From Rhopalosiphum padi (lineage: Eukaryota > Arthropoda > Insecta > Hemiptera > Aphididae), in NCBI RefSeq assembly GCF_020882245.1, contig NC_083598.1, positions 7,929,178 through 7,993,177 of the forward strand: a stretch of 64,000 bases of DNA. The letters run 5' to 3'. The notes under the pieces are model-generated. The model did no database searches, was not told where the DNA came from, and saw only the letters and a program-made list of their open reading frames with translations. Of the stretch, positions 1 through 12,500 are shown one piece after another. The translations under genes and the position numbers were made by a program. Every line of letters begins with the position of its first letter. Position 1 is the stretch's first letter.

Positions 1-484
1 ACAAATTAATTCGTAAACGCTATTTTTATATTTTGACGGATTGATGTTTACGATGATTTTCTGTAATTATAGAATTTATAATTAAAATAATCTATCATAG
101 TGATTTTCAATCTGGATGTCACGAAGTTATGGAAAAAATATATAATTTTTTATATAATTTCAACATTAAAATTTTTTTTTGTAATAATATTATATTATTT
201 ATAACACTTGTATGTCTCGTAAGACAATTAATTTATTACAATTATTGCTATTAATTATATTATAACCCAATCCAATAAACTAAAGAAATAAGATAGATAA
301 AGAATCTCACAATATTTATTCTATACATTATTAATGTAGAAACTTACTTTTTAGAATATAAACCCAAGCGTTTCGAGGTTCGTCTAACTTATCAACGTTG
401 AGAATCTCTGCATATAATATATCATATTAATATAGGTAGAACTCATAAGACGGTTTTAATTTAGTACATTTAGCACAGAGTTCT

Positions 485-700
485 TCGTAAAGCGCGTTAC
501 TAGGATTAATAGTTTTTGGTTTAGAAGTTTCACACACACACACACACACACACAACAAGTACTGCACTCTATAAATGATGCATATATTACTCCAGACTGT
601 TTGTGAAAGTATATAAATCTGTGGTTTACGATTACTCTGTCACAAAAATGAGAGGTGTATCAATACGTTGATATTGAGAGGACCAAAATGTATGTTGCGC
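485..700. repeat. Degenerate repeat, copy 1 (TATA-containing)
   Basis: ACTAGGATTAAT starts at 499, then TTTTTGGTTTAGAAGTTTCA, a CA tract, ATGATGCATATATTA and the TATA-like AGTATATAAATCT at 608-620. The same order recurs 1130-1131 bases downstream. There is no shared reading frame, since small indels differ between copies. Confidence 0.75.
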
Positions 701-1614
701 GTCATAGGTGTGTACAATTAATACTGTGTCATACAAGTCATAACGTCATATTATGACTTGTGTCATATAAAAATACGTTTGTTTTAAAAAAAAATATCAT
801 GTATTTTATTAATAAATGTATATTATTGTGACTTTCATGATACTAAAAATCTTATTACAATTATCATTACACTTCAATTATTGCCATTCGTATATTATTA
901 TACCAAATCCAAATCTAATAAACTGAAAATCACACAATCTTTATTTTATATACTGTTATTTATTATTATACTTCGCCCATGATAAGAGTATACCGTATCC
1001 CGATAAAAACATATCAGAGTTAACCTTAGATCATAAACTATACTATTCATATTATATAAGGAGTTAGCACATCCACCGCTATTTTTCTGACTATGTAATG
1101 AATAAATACAAGGATGCAATGTAAAATAGTTTAACATGTATTCAATAATATTTGTATTATTAATATTAAAAACTATGTTTATTTATGTGTATATGTATAT
1201 ACTTCTAAATTAAATTTAAAAAAAGATAATAAATAAAATATTATTTTTTATTAAAGAAGTTATTTTTGAGCAGTGCTATTTACTTTTTTTTTGTTTGAGC
1301 AGATATTAAATAAGTTCATAATTCAGTTTTATAATTTTAGTTTGGAATATTTTTAAGACTTTTAAGAGTAGGCACGTAATTGTTTTTGTACTTTGTTATG
1401 GTTAAATTTTCAAACAATAAATTATTAGTTTCTATGCAACTAATTATTTAATCTATTCAGCTTTGTAAGTTGTCTTGATGGAATTAATAATTGCAAACAA
1501 CTCTAGTACTTATAGATGTAATGAGCATTATAAGGTCAACCCTTTCCAAATAATTACACCAAATTTCCTCTTATGCACTTTACGGTTGTTCCCTTGTATT
1601 TCGGGTGGCGTGTC

Positions 1615-1830
1615 TTTGAAAAGCTCGTCACTAGGATTAATCGTTTTTGGTTTAGAAGTTTCACACACATACACACACACACATTGCTCTCTGTAAGTAC
1701 GAGCGTGATGCATATATTATTAGAGTCTGTCAGTAGAAGTATATAAATCTCTAGTTTACTACGACTCTGCAGCTTGTAGATGATACTACGAGAGGCGTTT
1801 CGATACATCGATATATTGAGACGCCCGAAA
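1615..1830. repeat. Degenerate repeat, copy 2 (TATA-containing)
   Basis: This is the partner of the block at 485-700: ACTAGGATTAAT starts at 1630, followed by TTTTTGGTTTAGAAGTTTCA, a CA tract, GTGATGCATATATTA and AGTATATAAATCT at 1738-1750. The spacing to copy 1 hardly changes along the block, so it is a true, aged duplication rather than a shared microsatellite. Confidence 0.75.
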
Positions 1831-2639
1831 TATATGTCGCTTGTTATATGCGCTTATAATTTATATCATATCGTGTTATATATACGTCGCGTTATACAAA
1901 GACATCATATATATATATATATATATATTATATACGTATTTGTATATCGTCGTGTACCAACGACTTTTGGGACACGGAAAGTCTTATTCGAAGTTTTATT
2001 ACATGACGATAGCGCGAGTATACATTATTATTATTATTATTATACATTTTATATATATTATGGCTGTACAGTATATACATATAATCTATATTATTATATA
2101 CACCGATTATCTTTAATAGCTCCGCGTCAGAGACACAGCCGCAGCGTGGCATTAAACTCGTTTCACGTGCTCTATATATTAAAATGTATACGCGTAATAT
2201 ACTGCAGACGTCGCACATTTATCTTTTTCACTATCCCCTACCACTCCATTTCCCACCCGTGACTCACCACCGGCCGGAGAGGAAGAAAAACGTTACTTGT
2301 AATATGCGTATACGTATATGGTATATTTTATGGTCGGGTTTTCGCGTCATGGATAACACGAGTGTATACATATTATTATTATTATTATTATCATGCCGTG
2401 ACTTTGTCCTTTCCATACATTATATTATAACGCGCGGGCTTGGCGACGTACAAATAATAATATGGACTAGTGCGGCTCCGTCGTGCACATAGTAATATGT
2501 AATACGACGTGTGTGGTGCGTATAATACCATAATTTGTATATTATTATGAGCAGAACCGTGTGTCTCGGGGAAAAACAATGTGATTAGACACGAAAACCG
2601 TAATTTCACAGGAACAGGTAAATAACTAACGTATTTAGG

Positions 2640-5621
2640 TGTAATTAAAAATTTGAGTTGGCGAGGGACTGATCATTTTTGATAGCAAAATAAAGTATGA
2701 ATACAGAGACACACTCCTTACGGCTTACATAGTTATAACGAGTGTAATAGTTTTAATTATATTAATCATTTAATATTTAATTATTTAATAATAATTTATT
2801 TATTTAAATTATATAGGTATACATTGCAATATACTATTAATTATGTCAGTTATAAACGTTTTAAAGTAAAAACAAATAAATTAATAATAATACCGATTGA
2901 TACCTTGATAGGTAACCTTTCTATAACTAACACACGACAAATTTTTGATCATATAGATAGGGTATCCCATGATCTTAAACAATTCGATCAAAACGTTCTC
3001 CACCTGTTAATTGTTTAAGCGATTTGATTATTACATTCATTAGATTATAATCGTATTTAGGGGCAAGTGTCATTTTTTATTATTCTTGAATTTCCGTTGT
3101 AGACGGTGCACAATATAATATAATATCCATAATAATAAAACATTGTAATCGTGCGTTCGGGGAAAGACAAGAGCTAATAATAGCTAAAAGCTAAATATTA
3201 TATATTAATATAAATGTCTTTTGCGGCGCGCATTTAACAGTGCATTCAAAGAAGACCGGGTTTTTGAGAACTCCTTTCGAAACAATATTATATATTATAC
3301 GAAAATACTTTATGGTTTCCTCGTAAATTGTCTTATTATTTATTGTCGTACTGCTCATGGCTGCCTTATATATATTTATATGCATATTGCATGTGCGTTT
3401 TTAAATGTATGTGTGCATGTATATTGCGTACACATTATACGAATGCGTAGGGCCTGCCGGTAAAAGGTAATCTCGAGTCTCGACTATTATTATTTCGGTG
3501 AAATCAAACAATTGAAAAGGCAGAACGCAGAATCGTACGCATACCGCAACTATGGCGGCCAACTCCACGTGGTGCGTTTGCGTAATAAAGCAAAGAAGAA
3601 AACAACGCACAATAACGCGAAATGAATCTTTTTTTTATACACACCTTTTTCTCGTTTAAATTTAGGTACCTACCTATATCTTATTATGTGCAAATAATAA
3701 TTATTTATTGTCGACACGTTATTTCTAATATTAAACATTTTTTTTTTTAAGTTCCAAATTCTTATTTTTGTGTATAATAATAAAATACCTATTGATATAT
3801 TATCTGGCTTACGAAATCATTTCCTTTTTCCCGAAGCAAAACGATTGATGCGCATAGTACCTACACGCTACACATAGACCACATCACAACAGGTGCTATT
3901 GCAATTGCAAATAAGCCTATAGGCTATAAGTAGTATCAGTTGTACCTGTGGTTTATAATAAATAATATTATGGCTGTATATCAAAAAAATTATAGTTATA
4001 AGATGTTCAAATTTGTTATAGAATATACACGATGCTTTTAAAGCATTGCACTTTAACATTCAATTATTATAGGTAGTGAAATTATTAGAAAATATTACGT
4101 TTCAGAGTATGAAATTAAAAATGTAAACTGCTTAGGAAAATCTAACTATGAAAAAAAATATTTACACATATTTCTAAAACGGTTAATACCTTTACTGAAA
4201 TAGTTAGTGTTTATCTTTAAAAGAATCATCTTATTACGGCAGTGTTCGTTTTAGCTCGCCGGACAGTCAAAGTTATAATCGCCAGTGGCGCCCTGAAAAT
4301 ACTTTTCAAAACAAAATCATCGCAAAATTCGTAGTATTTGGATTTCAAAGTGGCTGCTGTGTGTGCTAAGCATGCGATAATACGAAATAGCCTGCAGTCA
4401 AATTCGAAATAATCTGCAAATGACTCAACCGGCCAACAACAATGAAATATCGCATGACAATTATACGCCATTTCGTCCATTTCGATCATTTTGACATCAA
4501 AAGGCCGCGTGACCGACGGCGTATAATAATAATTGGTAACTACGGAAATGCGCATAATATTATTATATTTACGACTGTTGTACGTCGACTATCGTGATCA
4601 TTCAATTTCGTTTAGCGTATTTTATACGCGGATAATTTAACGATGTTATTTCATTATTTGTGTTTGCAGGACCTTATTGAGACCATCATGATCTCAAAAA
4701 GTTAAATATCATTTCACAATAATCAATAAATATATATTATATTGTAGTATAACAATATTTACGTCATCTATTGTCGAAACCACTACGTCGTTGTCAGATC
4801 GAACTCGACAAACATCTCTGTACACAGTATTATGCCCGTGTATACATTGTGGGTTACCAATGATTATCCTAACCTCCTTTTATACTTTTATAATGCGTTT
4901 CTTAGAGTTCCGAGTTTTAAATTTTTGAAAATACTGTGGAAATATAATTTTTCCAAATATTTACTTTTATTTTTGTTTTATCATTTATATTATATTAACT
5001 TATTTTTTTCACACAAATTATTGTTATTATTATTTTTATTTTTTTGGAAGTTTCAATCTTAATTGAAGTTCTTTCAAAACGATATTAACTTCCTGAGTTA
5101 TAAATATTTAAGTACTATTAAGGATATTGATCCTTAAAAATGATTTTACATAAAAAATAAAAATACGTAATATATTTTATTATAGTACTCATTATTCTTA
5201 GACATTTATATACATTATATAGTATTTTAGTAAACTGATATATTTATTAATATACTTTTTAAATTATCATAGCATCATAATTTCTAAACTGTATCTAGTG
5301 TATCTATACCTGTATAATAGGATATAGACAATTATTTGTTGCACATATTTAAAATTTAATAATTCAAGATAACTACTTATTCGAATCTTTATTTAGATGC
5401 ATTATTATTAAAATTTGCTGTATGATTTACCGCAATTAATAACAATTTTCGTTTAAAATAAATACATTTTTACCGACACGGAACTTTCCTTAAATTATAT
5501 TTATATATATAAATAATAATATTATGTAATGAGTTTTATATTATTATTCATCTGTACATCACCAACTCACTATGTCACTTATAAGTTATAACGCATGCAC
5601 TAGCTACTACTCGTATTATAA

Positions 5622-5652
<31 letters not shown>

Positions 5653-6740
5653 TAATTAATACCTATAAAAGGGCGTCAATCTATTTAGGTATTATTATTG
5701 TGACAAGCTTTAAGAACAAAAAAATAAAAAAAAAAGGTTCAATGGTTTTACATATATAATTTATCAAATAATAATTGTCGATGAATCGTGTTAAAAACTC
5801 CAAACCGTAATACTATGGTTTTTTTTTAAATGTTTATTTATCAAATTCTATACCATTGACATCACCGCTATTTCTGTCTATGAATTGAACGCGTTAATTT
5901 GCCATGATAGTAAAATATAGTTATTTTTTATGTGACGATAATTTTTACTTTGAATTTAAAATATAAAATTGTAATATCACAATACTAGTGCAGACAATAC
6001 TTATATAATATAATATTGTACATAAAATATTCATAAAATGAATAAAATAATAATAGAATGGTATGGTTGGATAAGATTTTAAACAATGTATTCTATAAGC
6101 GCTACGGTTTGTTGAAAGCTGACCTGCATTATTGTCAAATAATAATAGTGCGTTAGCAAACGCATCGTTTGTGGTAGTTTTATACTACCTACACCTGTAA
6201 AGTACCATGTATATACGTGTAATTGTAAGTTATAAATTTGTAATGCTGCTGAAGGCCATAACTCATAACGAACCATAATATTAATACTATTATTATAATG
6301 TTATTATACACTCATGGAAAAGCCTCGATATCTATATACCCTATCTTCCTCTTCGACTGTAATGGGCACTGTAGAAAAATATATTAATCCCATATTTTCA
6401 CCACAAAGTATGAAATCATTTACTGTAATCAAATATAAACTTAGTTAGGTTGTAACATGTGTATTCGTACGATAATTTAATTACTTTTTATAATTACATT
6501 TTTATTTAAATGAAAAATAATTGAAACAATGTAAAGAATATGGGTACTCTAATCTAACTGAGGTCGCATGAAGTCATTCGAATTAATGTAATTGCATATG
6601 AATGTCATAAACTTATAATTTATAATATAACAGCGAGCTCGGACGCACACTTTTGTAATAATAAAAAAAAAATTATGGCCCAGATTTTTAGAGAAAACGA
6701 TTTTTTTACTTCCGTCATCTTCAACCGTATACACTATATA
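2640..6740. other. AT-rich intergenic stretch
   Basis: No supported gene. It contains a T24 run at 5628-5651, TAGGTACCTA at 3663-3672 and a GC-richer patch at about 4240-4540 that is open on the minus strand for 109 codons without any recognisable family. A weak terminal-exon candidate lies at 4670-4705. The rest is low-complexity AT sequence. Confidence 0.5.
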
Positions 6741-7020
6741 TAATAATAGCTCGAAATTCGTAAAACTTGGGATCGTGTCGTAATCGTATCAAAGCGGCTA
6801 GCGTTTTGGCTGAGGTATGGCGATATGCATCGCGCACGCGATATATCTCGTAAAGAAAGGTATTGCGTTCAACAGCCGTGCTACGTTAGGTGGTTAGGAA
6901 GTAGGCGGGAGTAGTGGCGAGCGAACCCCACGAAATGCCGTTCATTAATCGTCAGACTTAGCAGTGCGTTAGTACGAGTGATAGTAGCAGGTACATCATA
7001 TTATGCGTGCGTAAGTGTGG
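6740..7020 (+). promoter_or_regulatory. Candidate RasGEF1 promoter and 5' exon
   Basis: This block is much richer in GC and CpG than its surroundings (for example CATCGCGCACGCG near 6829) and is the closest such block upstream of the first certain exon. TCAGAC at 6952-6957 resembles the arthropod initiator TCAGTY; no good TATA box or downstream element is seen. ATG at 7003 sits eight bases before the strong donor GTAAGTG at 7011; another donor, CAG|GTACAT, lies at 6991. An ATG at 6935 opens only eight codons. Use as the RasGEF1 promoter is inference from position, composition and splice signals. Confidence 0.4.
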
Positions 7021-8549
7021 GCGCGCCTGTTTGAATTGTTTAGTTTTAATTAATGTAACTTCGTTTAAACACGCGTATATATATATGTATGTAGACGTCG
7101 TCATCGCTCTAACACCGAGTTTCACTAGTTTAGATAAATATTATGTGAGTGTGTGTGTTTTGCTTATGCCGTACACTCTACAGGGAAAATAATCTAGTAT
7201 AATCACATCCCAATTTTTCCTTAAACAACCAATTGATTCAAATTCTGATGTTGGAGATTTTTAAAAACGTCCTGTAATAGAAATCATTCTTCAAAGAAAA
7301 ATCATCTTACTATTCTTACTAATGTACATTTTTTATCAGGCACATTTTTCAACATTTTAAAGCGTCTAAATCGGAATTATGTAAGAATTTTTAAATAATA
7401 TTAATATTAAAATTAGTTTACTAAAAACCATAATAAGAAAAATACTAAAAATTATGTATAATATATTATACTAAATATAAAACCATTAGTACTAATAGCT
7501 ATATTTTATGCTTTGTACATAAATATTAAAAAACTTTGAAACTATTCGCTTGAATTTCGATTTCAAAATTTTCAAAAAATCAATCATCACCTTATAATAA
7601 TTTATAGTAAAATAGGGGCTTCTCTTTTATAAATGAAGTTACCACCACAAGACATAACTCTTATTTTAAATGGTAAAAAACTACTAAGTACAAATTTGAA
7701 AAACAGTGTTCTGTATTTTCAAAAATCTAAATGATCCAGGTTAAAAATAAATTCACTATCATAAGATAATAGAGTAGTAAGCATGCTTAATGGATCACTC
7801 TGTATATTATGAATATATGTGCGACGTTGGAGTTCGGCAGGTGTGGTGTTCTGGAAAGGGCGTATTTATAAAGTCTGGATTAAAACACCTCTCCCGCGTC
7901 GTTGCACACCCGTCGCCTGTCGACGTTTATAATTGATAAAAACAATTTCTGCAAGTCGACGCATGCGTTCACAAGTGCTGTAATAATTGAACAAAATATA
8001 ATCTTAATTGTGCGGTATAATATTATAATGTATTTTGCGAACCGGCGACGAAAGTCGTGAAGCATGCTGAAAAGTCCTCTACCTATCTATTTTTCTCCAA
8101 ACATTGCATAATAACCGATAGATTATATTATACAACGTAAATATAACCCATGTAATATTATAATTTATGGTTTGAGTAGGGTTGCAGGTATAAAATAAAA
8201 ATAATAATAGTTATAGATTTCCTAGTACTACTATGCATTTTGAAAATGTTTACGTTTCACGTTAGAGACAATCTCTTTACAACTCTGTGTTATAAATGCG
8301 TAAGTAAATTAAAGGATATTCTATTAAGAGCTAGCTGATGGTGTTTAGCGTTGGTTGTTGGAAAATTAAATACCATGGATTTATCCCTTCTTAAACTTTG
8401 TTAAATGAAAACTAAGTGAAGTTATCGTATGCATATCGATTAAAAGAATTCATGCGCAGAATTTGTTTTTTATTTTTGACCCTTCATGTTTAATACACGT
8501 TTTTATTTAGCTAAAACATTAAAATTTTAAAATTCTCAAAGTTCAAAAT

Positions 8550-8670
8550 ATCAATAATAGCCTGTATAAAAACGTTTCTTCCAAAAATATTGTTAATAGG
8601 TAAATTCAATCTAATATCAAAACTATTACGATGTTACTAAATTGGTACTGTTGAACGTAAATTTAATATG
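8550..8670. repeat. Interspersed repeat, copy 1 (GTTGAACGTAAAT family)
   Basis: It shares AATAGGTAAATT (8595), TACGAT and TGTTGAACGTAAAT (about 8649-8662) with a second copy about 470 bases downstream, in the same order and nearly constant spacing. No coding potential. Confidence 0.65.
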
Positions 8671-9029
8671 ATGCGCTTGGTTCAGAGCGAAAGAAAACAA
8701 ATATAGTACGCTAACATCCTTTTAATTTTATATTTTGTTTTGAGAGGACATCTCAACAAGATGTGCTACTTTAATCTGACTACCACGTATAACATGACAA
8801 ATGTACGGTCAGTAGTTCTTGTTTAGCTTTGTTTTTTTTTTTTTTTGAATTCATATGTTACTAATCAATAATTACATAAAATAACAAAATTGTCTTTGGT
8901 TTGTTGGAACTTGGAAGTATTTTTTTCAATATATTAATTTTAAAGCGAGTAATGAGCATTTTTTAATTATATTAGTTTACATATAACACGCTTCAAAATT
9001 AAAATATCGAAAATACACTTTCAAAAAAC

Positions 9030-9150
9030 CAAATATTATAAACTTTCTGCGTTTAAGTTCAATAATAGGTAAATTTCCTGTTAATATATGACAATTTAAA
9101 ACTAACTACGATAAAGTATTGTTGAACGTAAATGGTCTAGTATATGTTAC
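9030..9150. repeat. Interspersed repeat, copy 2 (GTTGAACGTAAAT family)
   Basis: Partner of the repeat at about 8550-8670, with AATAGGTAAATT at 9064, TACGAT and TTGTTGAACGTAAAT ending near 9133. The offset between copies is 469-471 bases for each block. Confidence 0.65.
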
Positions 9151-9461
9151 ACATTTGTAAGATGAATAAAAAAAAACATGTGACGATTAAGATGTCCCTT
9201 AATAAAATATGTCAATATGTCTAATTGTTAATCAAATGATTAAATGTACCAAAGTATTACTGCAGGTATTTATGTTAATTTAGTATTAATGGTGTGATGT
9301 ATAATAAACGCGTTTTGAAATATCTCCCTGTGCATATCTCTAGTATAATTTATTTGTAATGCTTTCATCTTGAACTACCACTATCTCCAGCAGTCTTAAA
9401 TCAGCAAATTTTTTGACAACATTTTGCTAATTTTTTTTGTCTTTTACCATTTTGTTCTCAG

Positions 9462-9581
9462 AGTCGACCTCAGACAAGCGTACACGACGGTTGCGCCACC
9501 CTCAACGGCGGGCTGGGACGGCATTCGTCTTCCGCATCGTCGTCCGGCGTACATTCGGACACGGCTGCCGAGACGGACAAC
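9462..9581 (+). CDS. RASGEF1B: RasGEF1 exon A: Ser-rich N-terminal linker
   Basis: The exon encodes 40 residues starting SRPQTSVHDGC and ending TAAETDN, rich in Ser, Gly and His and presumably disordered. It is bounded by TTCTCAG and the consensus donor GTGAGT, is phase 0 at both ends and is far richer in GC than its flanks. The reading frame has a stop at 9414-9416, so the exon cannot extend far upstream and has no start codon of its own. A second AG two bases further on (9462-9463) would give a different incoming phase. The residues are not conserved enough to prove membership by themselves; frame, splice signals and composition support it. It could be skipped in transcripts that begin in the following intron. 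Confidence 0.75.
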
Positions 9582-12500
9582 GTGAGTATTATTGTTTTAT
9601 GTTTCTCTCACTAAGTGTACGCGTAAACGTGTGCGTAGGTGTGTGGGTGGGTTCTATCACGTAAACCCTTAACCGTGTCGGAGGGTTTGTGTGTGCATGC
9701 GGACGCTCGTGTTTTTCTTTTAAACTCGAGTGGAAAAAAAACCACTGTGAACTTTGCGAAGACTTTTCAATTTATAGTGCTCAAACGCGTCTGACCTCTC
9801 TACGATTATTATAAGAAAACTTTCGTTGAAATCCGCGTGGCGTTCGCCAACGTTTTTCGGGTCCGGTAAACGTATAATATATATAAAAATCCCTCCATGG
9901 CTTGAATACACATTTATATATATATATATATACGAAGATTATATAATACCCACCAATGTATATGCATGTATACCAGGTATATCAGTGTGAATATACAGGG
10001 TGTTTGAGGTTTGTCAAAACAAACTTTGAGATTTATCTGTGAGTGGGATCGAAAACTTGTTTTGTGGATTTCGAGCGAAAAGTCCTAATTACGCTAAATT
10101 ATGTATCCGTTTAATTTAATTTTCACTCAAACTTATTGCAACAAAAATAAAACGACAAATCTTGCGGGAGAAGTATTTATTACATATAATATAACACATA
10201 CAGAAGATATTTGCTATTTGCTATTTGCTATTTCAATAATAAGTTTAATGTTGAATGAGATAGCGTAAATAATTTTAAAAATAGGTATCGTATTTGTAAA
10301 TCATTAAATATGTTTTCGTCTGAAGGCTAATGATATTATGCGATTCTGATTAACGTTTGTATGGATCAACATGCAATTTCCTGTATGTATAGGTCAATAC
10401 GATGAAACTGGTGTGTTTATTTTTTCTATATTCACTCGACTACATTTCTATAGTAAGTTAACAATACACCTTGCCTTTAAGTAATCTTATACGCTATGAG
10501 TTGTGACCGATAGTATAATTCGACTTCTTTAGCAATTTTAGCTCACTTTTACTCTTGTCGGTAATCTCTTCTCAAAGAATGCAATTATTAGAATAAAAAT
10601 GTATTGTTTTTAAATTTCTGATGATTTTTGATAAAATATATGACAATTATAATATTATGCGAGATTCAATTATACTGGAAAATTATAATTTATAATTTTT
10701 TTGTTTGTCCCGTGCTGCTTATTACAGTCAGTACGAGTGTGATACGATTTTTTTTTTAAAGTAATTTATATTACATTTTACACAGTAGATTCTATGATGA
10801 CTAACAAAGGCAATATTTAGCTATAAAACAATGTCTACTGCATTTTTAAATATCAGAGTAATATTTATTAAAAATAACGTTTGGAAAACAAACAAAGTTT
10901 AAAAACTTATAATGTGAAATATAATAAATTTAAGTTACTTTATCTTTTTATTCTTTCCATCCAAATGAATTTCTATACTATTACTTTTTGATGAAGATCA
11001 AAAGTCTGCGATAATTCTTTAGCAAAGTTTTAATGAACGTTTGAGTTTGCAACAATAATTGCTTTAATAAGCTATACATGAGGGTTTAAATAACGAATAT
11101 AATGTAATAAAAAAAAAAAAAAAAAAAATATGCGTGATTGAAATTATAATTTAAAATGTAAAAGCATATATAGATTTGAAAGCACATGCATACATTTGAT
11201 CATACTCATGGCTGTGTATTTAATCATTTTTTTTAATTAAAAAAAAAAAACTGCCCGAGTTTTAAATTTTTAAAAATTTATTATACTATTTAAGTCCTTA
11301 GTATTAAAATATTGACAATTCAAGGTTATCCAGTAAAAATATTACCATCGTAATCATACTGTATAATATGGATATTGCAGGATACATATTACACGGGATT
11401 TCATTTGATCAGAGACTACATAAAGCAACTTTATATTATATTATAATGGTTACTAAAAAACCATATTACCAACATGCGTATTGTGTATTGAGTACAGTTT
11501 TTATTGGCCACGGTGACAAGCGAGGTTATAATATATTATGATATCGTATATACTATGATAATAATATACTAAAAAATTCGATATAAATACTACAGTGTTT
11601 TCACTAGGTATGCGTTTACTATACTCAATGATACGCGTTATTGGATTTAAAAATATATATAATATAACTGTCATAATAAACGATGCAAGTCCAGTGTAAT
11701 AATTTAAAGATTTGTTATCGAAAACTTATAATAGTTATAATATAAAATAGTAAAATGTGTAATGCGAATTTATTTATTGGAAATTTACATTGATTGTTCA
11801 AGTTCCATGTCAATTTAAAATTATAATACTAAGTACATGTATGGATCGAACGATACAATAAAATTGTGTTTATCTAATTGAAAGAAAAAATAATTTCTGT
11901 ACAAAAATTTTATATTTCATGTACACATAATATAAATTCCATTTTTGAGTCGAAGAAAATATATTATAATGATGTATAATAAATATCTAATTACTGTATT
12001 ATATTATATATAAATCGACATGATAATATATAGACCATAATTTTGAATTGGCCCAACTTAAAATGTATAACCTTATATAATAATAATATAAAGGACAATT
12101 TTGTAGTACATTTAATTAAAAATTAGTGTAAATAAATTATTATATTATACTCGTATATATATTATCTATGAATGTATGCCACTTTTTGGATTATGTTTTG
12201 GTCGCAGATAATTTAATTATTATTTAATTATTTTAAAATTGTATTATACTTAGCCAATATATATTTTATATTATAATCACGCTCTACCTGGATAAACAAA
12301 GACAAGTATCTTCATATCAATACTTAAATAGATAGATTAAGTTTACAACAATCCAGTTCCAACTTTTTCCTCTTTTTTCTGTTGTTGTTTATTTATTTTT
12401 TCAATATTATAATACATTTAGGAATTTATAAATTTAATACAGTGAAACCTTTATTTATCCGGTATTAAATGTGGACACATTTTCAATTGTCGACACTTTT

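Larger units (their letters stand above)
1..2640. other. Non-coding left end with degenerate duplicated blocks
   Basis: No supported gene. The stretch is AT-rich with microsatellites: (CA)12 at 531-554, a CA tract at 1662-1683, (AT)11 at 1907-1928 and (ATT)n at 2024-2042 and 2371-2391. Two pairs of similar blocks (about 228-325 with 850-955, and about 485-700 with 1615-1830) are described separately. From about 2110 to 2620 the GC content rises somewhat, with several CpG-containing words, and could be regulatory. Long open frames here run through the microsatellites and are not convincing. Confidence 0.6.
7020..9461. other. Candidate first intron or upstream sequence, repeat-rich
   Basis: No coding exon is visible. 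A repeat ending in CACTCTGTATA lies at about 7700-7810, and a pair of related direct repeats at about 8550-8670 and 9030-9150. If transcription begins near 6.95 kb this is the first intron of the RasGEF1 gene; its 3' border would be the acceptor just before 9462. Confidence 0.45.

Noticed and set aside
1780..2262. 160-codon open frame, + strand
   Set aside because: It runs through AT and ATT microsatellites; the product is Ile/Tyr repeats. The start lies in a duplicated block whose other copy does not keep the frame.
4226..4555. 109-codon open frame, - strand
   Set aside because: Balanced in part, but no family, splice context or conserved motif is recognisable. Possibly a regulatory patch or old repeat.
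9437..9664. 75-codon open frame over the first certain exon
   Set aside because: It is in a different frame from the one that joins correctly to the REM exon and reads on past the consensus donor.
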